Shown: piece by piece, positions 7,622 through 14,011 of the stretch
Layout of the letters: each line of letters begins with the position of its first letter
Numbering within the stretch: position 1 is the stretch's first letter
Assembly: GCF_015277775.1 (NCBI RefSeq)
Contig: NZ_CP063849.1
Location: forward strand, 5,533,501 to 5,597,500
DNA length: 64,000 nt
Direction of reading: 5' to 3'
DNA from: Paludibaculum fermentans
GTDB lineage: Bacteria; Acidobacteriota; Terriglobia; Bryobacterales; Bryobacteraceae
Position numbers and translations under genes: made by a program
The notes under the pieces: model-generated
The model's database searches: none
What the model was told of the DNA's origin: nothing
Seen by the model: only the letters and a program-made list of their open reading frames with translations

Positions 7622-8876
7622 GCACGGTCGCGGCGATGTGATCGAGCGCCTGCTCGAAGTCGCGCAGCAGGTCGCGCCAGTCCTCCAGGCCGATGGAGAT
7701 GCGCACGAGCCCGCCGGTGATGCCGGCGATGCGCTGCTCCTCCTCAGAACAACCGGAGTGCGTCGTACTGCCCGGATGGCACACAAGCGTCTCCATCCCG
7801 CCAAGCGAAACCGCGTTGTGGGCGAGTTCCAGATGCCGCAGGAACTCAAACGCGGCGGTCTTGCCTCCGTTCAAGTCGAGGGCGATCATCGCGCCAGGAT
7901 AGTCACACTGCGACAGCCGGATCTTGATCTGCTCCGTGTCGTCGAACAGGGTGGGGTAGTAGACCTTGCGGATCTCCTTGCGGTGCGCCAGGCTCTCGGC
8001 GATGCGCTGTGCGTTTTTGCTCTGCCGGTTCATGCGCAGCGACACGGTGGGCAGCCGGCCATCGAGAATCCAGCACTCGTCGGGCTGGAGGATGTTGCCG
8101 AACAAGCCGCGCTTGCCGCGGATCTTCTTCTGGATCTCGGGATCTGTTCCGAGCGCGACGCCGGCCAGCAGGTCGCTGAACCCGCCCAGGTACTTGGTGG
8201 CCGAGTAGAGCACGAGGTCGGCGCCCAGCGTGATGGGATGCTGGAAGGCCGGCCCCAGGAAGGTGTTGTCCACGATCACGACCGGCTTGGGATCGAGGCC
8301 GCCCGCCAGGATGCAGGCACGCTTGATATCCGTCATCACCATGGTGGGATTGGCCGGTGTCTCGATGAGGATCACGCGCAGGTTGGGGGTGTTCCGGATG
8401 GCCTCGTCGAGGTCAGGCCCATGGCCGGCCACGACTGCGCGGCACTGGATGCCGAACGGTTCCAGCAGGTCGTGGATCAGGTTCTGCGTCCCGCCATAAA
8501 GCGGCACTGTGTAGAGCAGGCAGTCGCCCGGCCGCAGCAGCGCCATCAGCGACGTCATGATCGCCGCCATGCCCGAGTTGAAGACCACGGCCCACTCGGA
8601 CCCCTCTTCCAGGGGAATAATCTGGTCCTCCAGAATCTCCGCGTTGGGGTGATTGAAACGCGAATAGATCAGATCCGGCACCTCGCCGGGTTCCACCGTC
8701 TGGCGGCCGGAAACCAGGTCGAAGGCGCGCTCCGCCGCTTCGGGCGTAGGAAAGACGTAAGTAGAGCTCCGGAACACCGCCGGCCGGGCTGAACCAACCG
8801 AAAGGCGCGGGTCGAAGCCGCGGGTCAATACCGCGGTCGACGGATGCGCGCCAGGATTGCCACGTTGTTTGGCCAT
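7614..8876 (-). CDS. Trans-sulfuration PLP-dependent enzyme (Cys/Met metabolism family)
   Basis: 420 residues from the ATG at 8876, which is preceded by GGAGA at suitable spacing. The fold-type I signatures of the cystathionine gamma-synthase / methionine gamma-lyase family are present: YSRFNHPN (Tyr contacting the PLP phosphate), the VDNTF strand with Asp203, and the PLP lysine in SATKYLGG (about Lys228). SLGGMETLVCHPGSTTHS near the C-terminus is the family's substrate-carboxylate loop. An N-terminal STAVLTRGFDPR matches the usual start of the fold. Subfamily members differ by few residues, so methionine gamma-lyase, cystathionine gamma-lyase and O-acyl-homoserine sulfhydrylase all remain possible; the neighbours do not decide it. 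Confidence 0.9.
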   Translation of the reverse strand: MAKQRGNPGAHPSTAVLTRGFDPRLSVGSARPAVFRSSTYVFPTPEAAERAFDLVSGRQTVEPGEVPDLIYSRFNHPNAEILEDQIIPLEEGSEWAVVFNSGMAAIMTSLMALLRPGDCLLYTVPLYGGTQNLIHDLLEPFGIQCRAVVAGHGPDLDEAIRNTPNLRVILIETPANPTMVMTDIKRACILAGGLDPKPVVIVDNTFLGPAFQHPITLGADLVLYSATKYLGGFSDLLAGVALGTDPEIQKKIRGKRGLFGNILQPDECWILDGRLPTVSLRMNRQSKNAQRIAESLAHRKEIRKVYYPTLFDDTEQIKIRLSQCDYPGAMIALDLNGGKTAAFEFLRHLELAHNAVSLGGMETLVCHPGSTTHSGCSEEEQRIAGITGGLVRISIGLEDWRDLLRDFEQALDHIAATVLT

Positions 8877-9013
8877 AGAGAGTTCTCCGCGCACTCAGTG
8901 TACCGCCGCGCGAGGAAGCGCATGCTCGCAGAAACCGCGCCACTGGGCAGCGGGAAACCCCGTAGTTCCACTTACGAGGAAGCGTGCGCGGACATTCGCG
9001 ATCTCTACACCCC

Positions 9014-9024
9014 GTACTTAGTAC
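9014..9024. promoter_or_regulatory. Short palindrome in the divergent region upstream of the PLP enzyme
   Basis: GTACT-T-AGTAC is a perfect 5-1-5 palindrome in the 265-nt non-coding stretch between the PLP gene (start 8876) and the small HTH gene (start 9142). Nothing else of note is visible in that stretch apart from a -10-like TACAAT at 9111-9116, which could serve the gene at 9142. Confidence 0.3.
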
Positions 9025-9141
9025 ATAGTCCGTCATGGTCCGGGTACCGGTTATGAACTGAGGGCCGAACTCAGCCGATTCCCCGATTCAGGCGCGCCCG
9101 TCCGGCCTCATACAATGCCCACAGAGGCGGATTCCGAATCT

Positions 9142-9366
9142 ATGACAATCCCCCGGCCCGGCAAGGGTTACTACAGTGAGACTGAGGCGGCTCAGGCACT
9201 CGGGCTTACCGTCGACAGTTTGCGTGCCCTGGTGCGCCAGCACATCCTCCAAAGCGAGGATGAAATGGCGAATTTGCCCATGACCACGTTCCAGCCTTCC
9301 GATCTCCTGTTATTGCGCCTTTTGTCGTCGTCCCGATCGCAGCAGACGACCGTCGAGGTTCGCTGA
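9142..9366 (+). CDS. Small MerR-like helix-turn-helix protein
   Basis: 74 residues from the ATG at 9142. The ATG at 9115 lies inside a TACAAT -10-like hexamer and has no Shine-Dalgarno sequence, so it is disfavoured. The core YYSETEAAQALGLTVDSLR followed by ALVRQHIL reads as a MerR/excisionase-type winged-helix recognition unit (S-x-x-E-A-A-x-x-L-G). The C-terminal FQPSDLLLLRLLSSS is a hydrophobic helix that could mediate dimerisation. There is no effector domain. It may be a small transcription regulator or an architectural protein; its targets are unknown. Confidence 0.65.
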   Translation: MTIPRPGKGYYSETEAAQALGLTVDSLRALVRQHILQSEDEMANLPMTTFQPSDLLLLRLLSSSRSQQTTVEVR

Positions 9367-9412
9367 CTTCTCCCCGGCGAACCTCCCCTTGAGACGCTGA
9401 GTTGATTCCGTC

Positions 9413-9919
9413 ATGATGGATCTCCGTAAGGAGACCCGCGTCATCATGAAGCAGATGCTTGCCGGCCAGATGGCCGCCATGAAGGAATACTTCGACCGCT
9501 CTACCCGCGCCCTGGATGAAGCCGATTCCGGCTTCGCTCCGCAGGCCGGGCTGTTCACTTCCGCGCAGGTTGTGGCCCACGCCGCCCAAACCGTCGAGTG
9601 GTTCATTACGGGCGCATTTGCACCCGAGGGTTTCAGTCTCGACTTCGACGGAATGGACAAGGAGGTGCGCGCTGTCACCTCGCTGGCCGCGGCCCGCGCG
9701 TGGTTCGACAAGGCGTGCGCCACGCTGCAGGACTCCATCGAAGCCCACTCCGAAGCCGAGTGGATGGCGGCGCTGCCTCCGGGCCCCATCATGGGCGACC
9801 TGCCGCGCATCGCCGTCTTCAACGCGTTGACCGACCATACGGCCCACCATCGCGGAGCCCTCACGGTATACACCCGCCTGCTGGGCAAGGTTCCGCCCAT
9901 GCCGTACATGGACATGTAG
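9413..9919 (+). CDS. DinB-family (YfiT-like) putative metal-dependent protein
   Basis: 168 residues; ATGs at 9413, 9416 and 9446 are all possible. The four-helix DinB fold is supported by the histidine metal-ligand pattern: His in VVAHAAQTVEW near residue 56 and the pair in LTDHTAHHRG near residues 141-147. The N-terminal helix QMLAGQMAAMKEYFDRSTR is typical. Known relatives include DinB/YfiT and thiol-dependent (bacillithiol, mycothiol) transferases, but the catalytic role of most members is unknown. It lies immediately before the cupin gene. Confidence 0.8.
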   Translation: MMDLRKETRVIMKQMLAGQMAAMKEYFDRSTRALDEADSGFAPQAGLFTSAQVVAHAAQTVEWFITGAFAPEGFSLDFDGMDKEVRAVTSLAAARAWFDKACATLQDSIEAHSEAEWMAALPPGPIMGDLPRIAVFNALTDHTAHHRGALTVYTRLLGKVPPMPYMDM

Positions 9920-9929
9920 AATAAACTGC
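9917..9929 (+). promoter_or_regulatory. -10-like hexamer for a possibly leaderless cupin transcript
   Basis: TAGAAT at 9917-9922, overlapping the stop codon of the DinB gene, ends 7 nt before the ATG at 9930. The ATG has no Shine-Dalgarno sequence. A start point 7-8 nt downstream of the hexamer would fall on the A of the ATG. No clear -35 element is visible. Confidence 0.35.
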
Positions 9930-10286
9930 ATGCAGCCCGTCAGCCTACGCGAGAAATTCGCGCAATTCCAGGAGCACTGGAGCCCGAAAACGGTAGGCGA
10001 GCTGAACGGGCAGGCGGTCCGGCTGGTGAAGTTTCAAGGCGAGTTCGTCTGGCATCACCACGAGGACGAAGACGAAATGTTCCTGGTGGTGCAGGGCCGC
10101 TTCCGCATGGATTTTCGAGACCATGCCTGCTGGCTATCGGAAGGTGAGTTCCTGATCGTGCCACGGGGCGTGGAACACCGCCCCGTGGCCGATGAAGAAG
10201 TCCATGTGCTGTTATTCGAACCGGTAACCACCATCAATACCGGCAATGCCGGGGGCGATTTGACTGCCCCGACCACGCACCTCTAA
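9930..10286 (+). CDS. Small single-domain cupin protein
   Basis: 118 residues. Cupin motif 1 is readable as WHHHEDEDEMFLVVQG (residues 41-56), with His and Glu metal ligands. Motif 2 is GEFLIVPRGVEHRPVA (about 72-87), with the third His. The protein is a single jelly-roll of the usual size for stand-alone cupins. Such proteins bind a metal and may be isomerases, dioxygenases or ligand sensors, and the sequence does not discriminate among these. It starts 10 nt after the DinB stop. Confidence 0.85.
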   Translation: MQPVSLREKFAQFQEHWSPKTVGELNGQAVRLVKFQGEFVWHHHEDEDEMFLVVQGRFRMDFRDHACWLSEGEFLIVPRGVEHRPVADEEVHVLLFEPVTTINTGNAGGDLTAPTTHL

Positions 10287-10307
10287 AGCCGAGCACGGCC
10301 TTGCGTT

Positions 10308-11201
10308 CTACAACGTGATCGACTGCAGATACTCGCGGAACGGGCCGCCCAGATCCTCCCGCTTCAGGGCGAACTCCACGGTCGCCTTCAGGAACCCCAA
10401 CTTATCGCCGGCGTCGAAGCGCTGTCCTTCGAACTTGTAGCCATACACCGGGCGGCTGGCCAGCAGGTGTTTCAGCGCATCGGTGAGCTGGATCTCGCCC
10501 CCGCGCCCGGGTTCGATCGCTTCGATGGACTGGAAGATCTCGGGCGTCAGGATATACCGCCCGATGATCGCCAGGTTCGACGGCGCATCCTCGGCCTTGG
10601 GCTTCTCCACCAGGTTGTGGATCCGGAACAGGCGGCCGTTTTCGCCGTTATGCGACACGGGTTCGGCCTGGACTACGCCGTAGGCCGAAATCTGGTCCTT
10701 GGGGACTTCCATGAGGGCCAGCACGGAGCAGCCGAAAAACCCGTAGACATTCAGGAGCTGCTGAAGACAGGGAGTGGGCGCGTCGATGACGTCATCGGAC
10801 AGGACGACGGCAAAAGGCTCAGGGCCCACCAGTTCCTTGGCGCGGTGGACGGCATGTCCGAGTCCGAGCGCCTCCTTCTGGCGGACATAGGCCACATCGA
10901 TCATGTCGGAGATGCCCCGGATGGCGGCCAGCACGTCGGTCTTTTTGCGCATCTCGAGGAGATGCTCCAACTCGAAACTGACGTCGAAATGATCTTCAAT
11001 CGCGGTCTTCCCGCGGCCCGTGACGATCACGATGTTGTGAATGCCTGAGTGGATCGCCTCTTCGATGCCGTACTGGATGAGGGGCTTGTCCACAAGGGGC
11101 AGCATTTCCTTGGGCATCGCCTTAGTGGCAGGCAGGAAGCGGGTCCCCAGACCTGCGGCCGGGTAGACGGCTTTGCGCACTTTCGGTATCATGAAGTCCA
11201 T
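10308..11201 (-). CDS. galU: UTP--glucose-1-phosphate uridylyltransferase
   Basis: 297 residues from the ATG at 11201; the ORF extends further upstream but the nucleotidyltransferase fold begins here, and an ATG at 11192 is also possible. The signature AAGLGTRFLPATKAMPKEML at residues 14-33 is the NTP-binding loop of GalU. VEKPK near residue 180 and FDAGDKLGFLKATVEFAL near the C-terminus are further family markers. The enzyme makes UDP-glucose for exopolysaccharide, lipopolysaccharide and trehalose synthesis. It is monocistronic and divergent from the TPR gene. Confidence 0.95.
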   Translation of the reverse strand: MDFMIPKVRKAVYPAAGLGTRFLPATKAMPKEMLPLVDKPLIQYGIEEAIHSGIHNIVIVTGRGKTAIEDHFDVSFELEHLLEMRKKTDVLAAIRGISDMIDVAYVRQKEALGLGHAVHRAKELVGPEPFAVVLSDDVIDAPTPCLQQLLNVYGFFGCSVLALMEVPKDQISAYGVVQAEPVSHNGENGRLFRIHNLVEKPKAEDAPSNLAIIGRYILTPEIFQSIEAIEPGRGGEIQLTDALKHLLASRPVYGYKFEGQRFDAGDKLGFLKATVEFALKREDLGGPFREYLQSITL

Positions 11202-11262
11202 TGTAAGCCGCCCATGTAAGTTGAAGAGGCGGCGATGCTTGTAAGGTTCTTTGGAAGCCTCG

Positions 11263-11784
11263 ATGCCGCGGCGCGAAGACAACCTCGACAGCGAAACACG
11301 GCCCAGCGCGGAGCTGCGCAACCTGGCCTTTGAGCTATTCCAGCGCGCGTGCCAACTGCAGCAGCAATCTGAATTCGAACTCGCGGCTGAACTCTATCGC
11401 AAGTCCATCCAGGTGCATCCCACCGCCGAGGCGCACTGCTTCCTGGGCTGGACCTATCACTCCCAAGGCCGCCTGCATGACGCGATCACGGAGTGCCGCA
11501 AGGCGATTGAGGTGGACCCGGATTTCGGCAACCCCTACAACGACACCGGAGTCTACCTGATCGAACTCGGGCGGCCGCAGGAGGCGATTGAGTGGCTGGA
11601 GCGGGCCACCACCTGCACCCGCTACCAGACCTATCACTACCCCTGGTACAACCTCGGACGCGCCTATTTGACGCTCGAACTGTTCTCGCGAGCCCGCGAG
11701 TGCTTCCAGAATGCCCTGGATATCGAGCCGCACTACGGCCTTGCCGCCGAGGCCCTGCAGCGCGTCAGACTGCTGATCCAATAA
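11263..11784 (+). CDS. Tetratricopeptide repeat protein
   Basis: 173 residues. The ATG at 11263 is preferred over an upstream in-frame TTG (11251) because GGAAG lies at correct spacing. Four TPR units are visible, for example AHCFLGWTYHSQGRLHDAI, PYNDTGVYLIELGRPQEAI and YNLGRAYLTLELFSRARE. There is no signal peptide, so it is probably a cytoplasmic protein-protein interaction module. The partner is unknown. The upstream region is shared with divergent galU. Confidence 0.85.
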   Translation: MPRREDNLDSETRPSAELRNLAFELFQRACQLQQQSEFELAAELYRKSIQVHPTAEAHCFLGWTYHSQGRLHDAITECRKAIEVDPDFGNPYNDTGVYLIELGRPQEAIEWLERATTCTRYQTYHYPWYNLGRAYLTLELFSRARECFQNALDIEPHYGLAAEALQRVRLLIQ

Positions 11785-11792
11785 GCGAAAAG

Positions 11793-11820
11793 ACCCCCAA
11801 ACACCGAAAATTGTGGGGGT
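11793..11820 (+). terminator. Hairpin after the TPR gene
   Basis: ACCCCCA (11793-11799) and TGGGGGT (11814-11820) are perfect 7-bp arms around a 14-nt loop, starting 9 nt after the TPR stop. No T-tract follows. The right arm overlaps a candidate -35 box of the ferredoxin promoter. Confidence 0.4.
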
Positions 11821-11839
11821 TGTGGTGGTGTGCTATATT
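11811..11839 (+). promoter_or_regulatory. Candidate sigma-70-type promoter of the ferredoxin gene
   Basis: TTGTGG (11811-11816) and TATATT (11834-11839) are 17 nt apart, which is optimal spacing, and end 45 nt upstream of the ferredoxin ATG. The intervening 5' UTR contains an AGAGGGA ribosome-binding site. Confidence 0.45.
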
Positions 11840-11884
11840 CCGATCAACGGCACCAAGCTGGAGAATTTTCAGAGAGGGACATTC

Positions 11885-12145
11885 ATGGCGTACGTAATCG
11901 CTGAACCTTGCGTCGGAACGAAAGATACTGCCTGTGTGGATGCTTGTCCGGTCGACTGTATCCACCCTAAGAAAGATGAGCCGGCGTTTGAGACCAGCGA
12001 ACTGCTCTATATCGACCCGGTCGAATGCATCGACTGCGGCGCGTGTGTGCCCGTCTGCCCTGTTTCCGCGATCTTCGCGCTCGACGATCTGCCGGAGAAG
12101 TGGGCGGAGTACACGGCCAAGAACGCGGCCTACTACGGTCAGTAA
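11885..12145 (+). CDS. fdxA: 7Fe ferredoxin ([3Fe-4S][4Fe-4S])
   Basis: 86 residues from the ATG at 11885 with AGAGGGA upstream; a longer frame from 11813 is disfavoured. The cluster motifs are C-x7-C-x3-C-P in PCVGTKDTACVDACPVDC and C-x2-C-x2-C-x3-C-P in CIDCGACVPVCPVSAIF, the classic arrangement of FdxA-like seven-iron ferredoxins. The C-terminus, LPEKWAEYTAKNAAYY, is also typical of the subgroup. It is a soluble low-potential electron carrier. The gene is monocistronic with its own promoter and a downstream hairpin. The gene name reflects family membership only. Confidence 0.9.
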   Translation: MAYVIAEPCVGTKDTACVDACPVDCIHPKKDEPAFETSELLYIDPVECIDCGACVPVCPVSAIFALDDLPEKWAEYTAKNAAYYGQ

Positions 12146-12175
12146 ACCAGTCCGGTAGTTTCCATCGGTTTCCAG

Positions 12176-12198
12176 GGGCGCGGCTCAAATCCGCGCCC
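12176..12198 (+). terminator. Hairpin downstream of the ferredoxin gene
   Basis: GGGCGCGG (12176-12183) and CCGCGCCC (12191-12198) pair perfectly around the 7-nt loop CTCAAAT. It lies 30 nt after the ferredoxin stop. Only TT follows, so this is a weak intrinsic terminator. Confidence 0.45.
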
Positions 12199-12278
12199 TT
12201 CCCGCATCTGCAGTTCTGCCTGCCGCCTTCCCCTTCCCCCTTCCACGCCCCATTCGATGTTTGCTGTTCATTTTCCGC

Positions 12279-12316
12279 TTGACTTGTATTAGAACATTAG
12301 TACACTAGCTAACTAG
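12279..12316 (+). promoter_or_regulatory. Promoter and likely auto-operator of the GntR regulator
   Basis: TTGACT (12279-12284) and TACACT (12301-12306) are 16 nt apart, immediately before the GntR ATG at 12317. The -10 region is embedded in TTAGTACACTAG followed by CTAACTAG, an AGT/ACT-rich and partly symmetrical stretch. This is reminiscent of the AGTGT/ACACT half-sites of YtrA-type regulators and suggests autoregulation. Confidence 0.5.
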
Positions 12317-12721
12317 ATGAGCAAGTCAGAACCATTCCGGTTTCGATTGGACAACGCCACTGGCGTTCCGGTCTATCGACAACTGATTGACCAGGTTCAG
12401 CTAGCTATTGCCTCCGGAGCCATGCGGGGCGGCGACCAGCTGCCCACCGTCCGCCAGGTGGCCGTGGACCTGGCTATTAACCCCAATACTGTGATGCGTG
12501 CATACCGTGAACTCGAAATCCGTGGCACCCTTGCCACGCAACAGGGGCTCGGCACGTTCGTCTCGTTGAAACGGGTCGAACCGGACCATGTGCAGCACGA
12601 CGCCCGGCTGAGCCGCCTGGCCGCCGAATGTGCCGCGCGCGCCGGAGCAGAAGGCTTCAGTGTCCGCGAACTGATTGGCCGGCTGGCCGATCTGGTGCCC
12701 GATAACGAGCCCGAATCCTAA
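12317..12721 (+). CDS. GntR-family transcriptional regulator, YtrA subfamily
   Basis: 134 residues. The N-terminal GntR winged helix is clear: VPVYRQLIDQVQLAIASG, then QLPTVRQVAVDLAINPNTV and RAYRELEIRGTLATQQGLGTF. The short C-terminal helical tail of about 50 residues, with no ligand-binding domain, is diagnostic of YtrA-type members. These usually repress the membrane-protein operon they head. Here the operon continues with a 48-residue membrane peptide (21 nt downstream) and a slipin, so a membrane-stress or membrane-organisation role is likely by analogy. Confidence 0.9.
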   Translation: MSKSEPFRFRLDNATGVPVYRQLIDQVQLAIASGAMRGGDQLPTVRQVAVDLAINPNTVMRAYRELEIRGTLATQQGLGTFVSLKRVEPDHVQHDARLSRLAAECAARAGAEGFSVRELIGRLADLVPDNEPES

Positions 12722-12742
12722 AGGGCTCAGGAGGATAGAGAG

Positions 12743-12889
12743 ATGTTCGGCAGATGCGCCGTCTGGCTGGCGGCGTGGATGGTGATCGCCATCGGCGTAA
12801 TGGATCTGATTCAGGCTCGCCAGGTGCTCTTTGAGCTCGCCGGCGAGCAGTTGGTTGAAATGTCGGTCAGGCAGATTGCAAGGAGATAG
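12743..12889 (+). CDS. 48-residue single-helix membrane peptide
   Basis: A small ORF with an excellent AGGAGG at 12729-12734, 8 nt before the ATG. It encodes one hydrophobic segment (AVWLAAWMVIAIGVMDLI, residues 6-23) followed by an amphipathic Arg/Glu-containing tail that ends QIARR. The tail codons AGG AGA and the stop simultaneously provide the ribosome-binding site of the slipin gene 6 nt downstream, so the small gene is embedded in a translationally compact operon. I recognise no family. It may be a slipin partner or a membrane sensor for the GntR regulator. The strong ribosome-binding site and operon position are the evidence that it is real. Confidence 0.7.
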   Translation: MFGRCAVWLAAWMVIAIGVMDLIQARQVLFELAGEQLVEMSVRQIARR

Positions 12890-12895
12890 AAGTTT

Positions 12896-13819
12896 ATGTT
12901 TCCCAAGGGTTTCTCGGTAAACACCGGCAGTTCCAGCGTCGTCCGGGCGCAGCCCGTGAGCAGCATCGGGGCGACTGTGTTTGCTATTTGCGTACTCATC
13001 GGCGTCGCCCTCGGCGCCTCACTCAAGATGCCGCTGGTGGTCCTCGCCTTCGTGCTGTTAGGCATCTATTTCCTCTTTGCCATCAAGGTGGCGCAGCAGT
13101 GGGAGCGGGTGGCCGTCATGCGCCTGGGCAAGTACCAGGGGTTGAAGGGGCCCGGGATCTTCACGATCGTCCCCATCGTCGACGAGTTGAGCGACTTCAT
13201 CGACCAGCGCATCCGGGTCACGGATGTGAAGGCGGAGTCCTCGCTGACTCGTGACGCGGTGCCGGTGTTTGTGGATGCGATCGTGTTCTGGGTGGTGTGG
13301 AACGCCGAGAAGTCGATTCTGGAAGTGGAGAACTTCTTCAGCGCCATCACGATGAGCGCCCAGACGGCGCTGCGCGAATCGATTGGCCGGCACATGCTGA
13401 CGGAGATGCTGACGGACCGGGAGGTGCTGGGCAAGGAGTTGCAGCGGATCCTGGACGAGAAGACGAACCCGTGGGGGGTGACGGTGCAGAGCGTGGAGAT
13501 CCGGGATGTGCAGATCCCGCAGGAGCTGCAGGACGCCATGTCGAGGGAAGCGCAGGCGCAGCGGGAGCGGCACGCCCGCATCATCCTGGGCACGGCCGAG
13601 ACGGAGATCTCAGAGAAGTTCGCGGTGGCGGCGGAGCACTATCGCGACAACCCCATCGCGCTGCAATTGCGTGCCATGAACATGCTGTACGAGGCGATCA
13701 AGGAGAAAGGCTCCATGGTGATTGTGCCCTCGTCAGCCGTCGAGACCATGGGCCTGGGCGGCGTGATGGGCACCTCGGCGCTGGCCCGCGGGGCCGGAGA
13801 TCCAGGCGCCGTGAAGTAA
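12896..13819 (+). CDS. Slipin (SPFH/stomatin/prohibitin family membrane protein)
   Basis: 307 residues. Two N-terminal hydrophobic segments (about 26-45 and 48-63) are followed by the SPFH domain: QQWERVAVMRLGKYQGLKGP, then RVTDVKAESSLTRDAVPVFV and ALRESIGRHMLTEMLTDRE. A coiled helical region SREAQAQRERHARIILG follows. The length fits bacterial slipins. These proteins oligomerise in the membrane and form microdomains that organise proteases and membrane proteins. No NfeD partner gene is adjacent. The partners here are a YtrA-type regulator and the 48-residue peptide. A strong terminator follows. Confidence 0.93.
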   Translation: MFPKGFSVNTGSSSVVRAQPVSSIGATVFAICVLIGVALGASLKMPLVVLAFVLLGIYFLFAIKVAQQWERVAVMRLGKYQGLKGPGIFTIVPIVDELSDFIDQRIRVTDVKAESSLTRDAVPVFVDAIVFWVVWNAEKSILEVENFFSAITMSAQTALRESIGRHMLTEMLTDREVLGKELQRILDEKTNPWGVTVQSVEIRDVQIPQELQDAMSREAQAQRERHARIILGTAETEISEKFAVAAEHYRDNPIALQLRAMNMLYEAIKEKGSMVIVPSSAVETMGLGGVMGTSALARGAGDPGAVK

Positions 13820-13844
13820 CCGGTTCGTCATCCAGAACGCATTC

Positions 13845-13888
13845 GCCGCCTGGCCCGGGGATTTCCCGCGCCGGGCGGCTTTCTTTTT
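13845..13888 (+). terminator. Factor-independent terminator of the slipin operon
   Basis: GCCGCCTGGC (13845-13854) pairs with GCCGGGCGGC (13870-13879) with one G-U wobble. The T-tract TTTCTTTTT (13880-13888) follows directly. It starts 25 nt after the slipin stop. Confidence 0.85.
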
Positions 13889-13951
13889 GCGCCCTGTCAT
13901 TGCCACGGCCAAGGCCCCTGCGGGATAGTGGAAGGAAGCCTGGAGGCAGCG

Positions 13952-14011
13952 ATGGCGGATGGCGGAAAACATTCTCTATCTCACAGAACTGCTTGGGCTG
14001 AAGGTCTATGA
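13952..14011 (+). CDS. Possible 19-codon leader ORF overlapping the MgtE-like start
   Basis: GGAGG at 13942-13946 is ideally spaced (5 nt) for the ATG at 13952. That ATG is out of frame with the PRC/MgtE gene, whose own ATG is at 13959. The out-of-frame ORF runs 19 codons to a TGA at 14009-14011, inside the main gene. Translation of it would compete with, or couple to, the main start. Leader peptides are known in front of enterobacterial Mg2+ transporter genes, but nothing in this sequence beyond the geometry proves such a role. It may also be chance. Confidence 0.25.
   Translation: MADGGKHSLSHRTAWAEGL

Noticed and set aside
13889-13951. Possible Mg2+ riboswitch (M-box or ykkC-like) before the MgtE-like gene
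   Set aside because: The non-coding stretch is only about 60 nt between the slipin terminator and the start and shows no conserved multi-stem fold.
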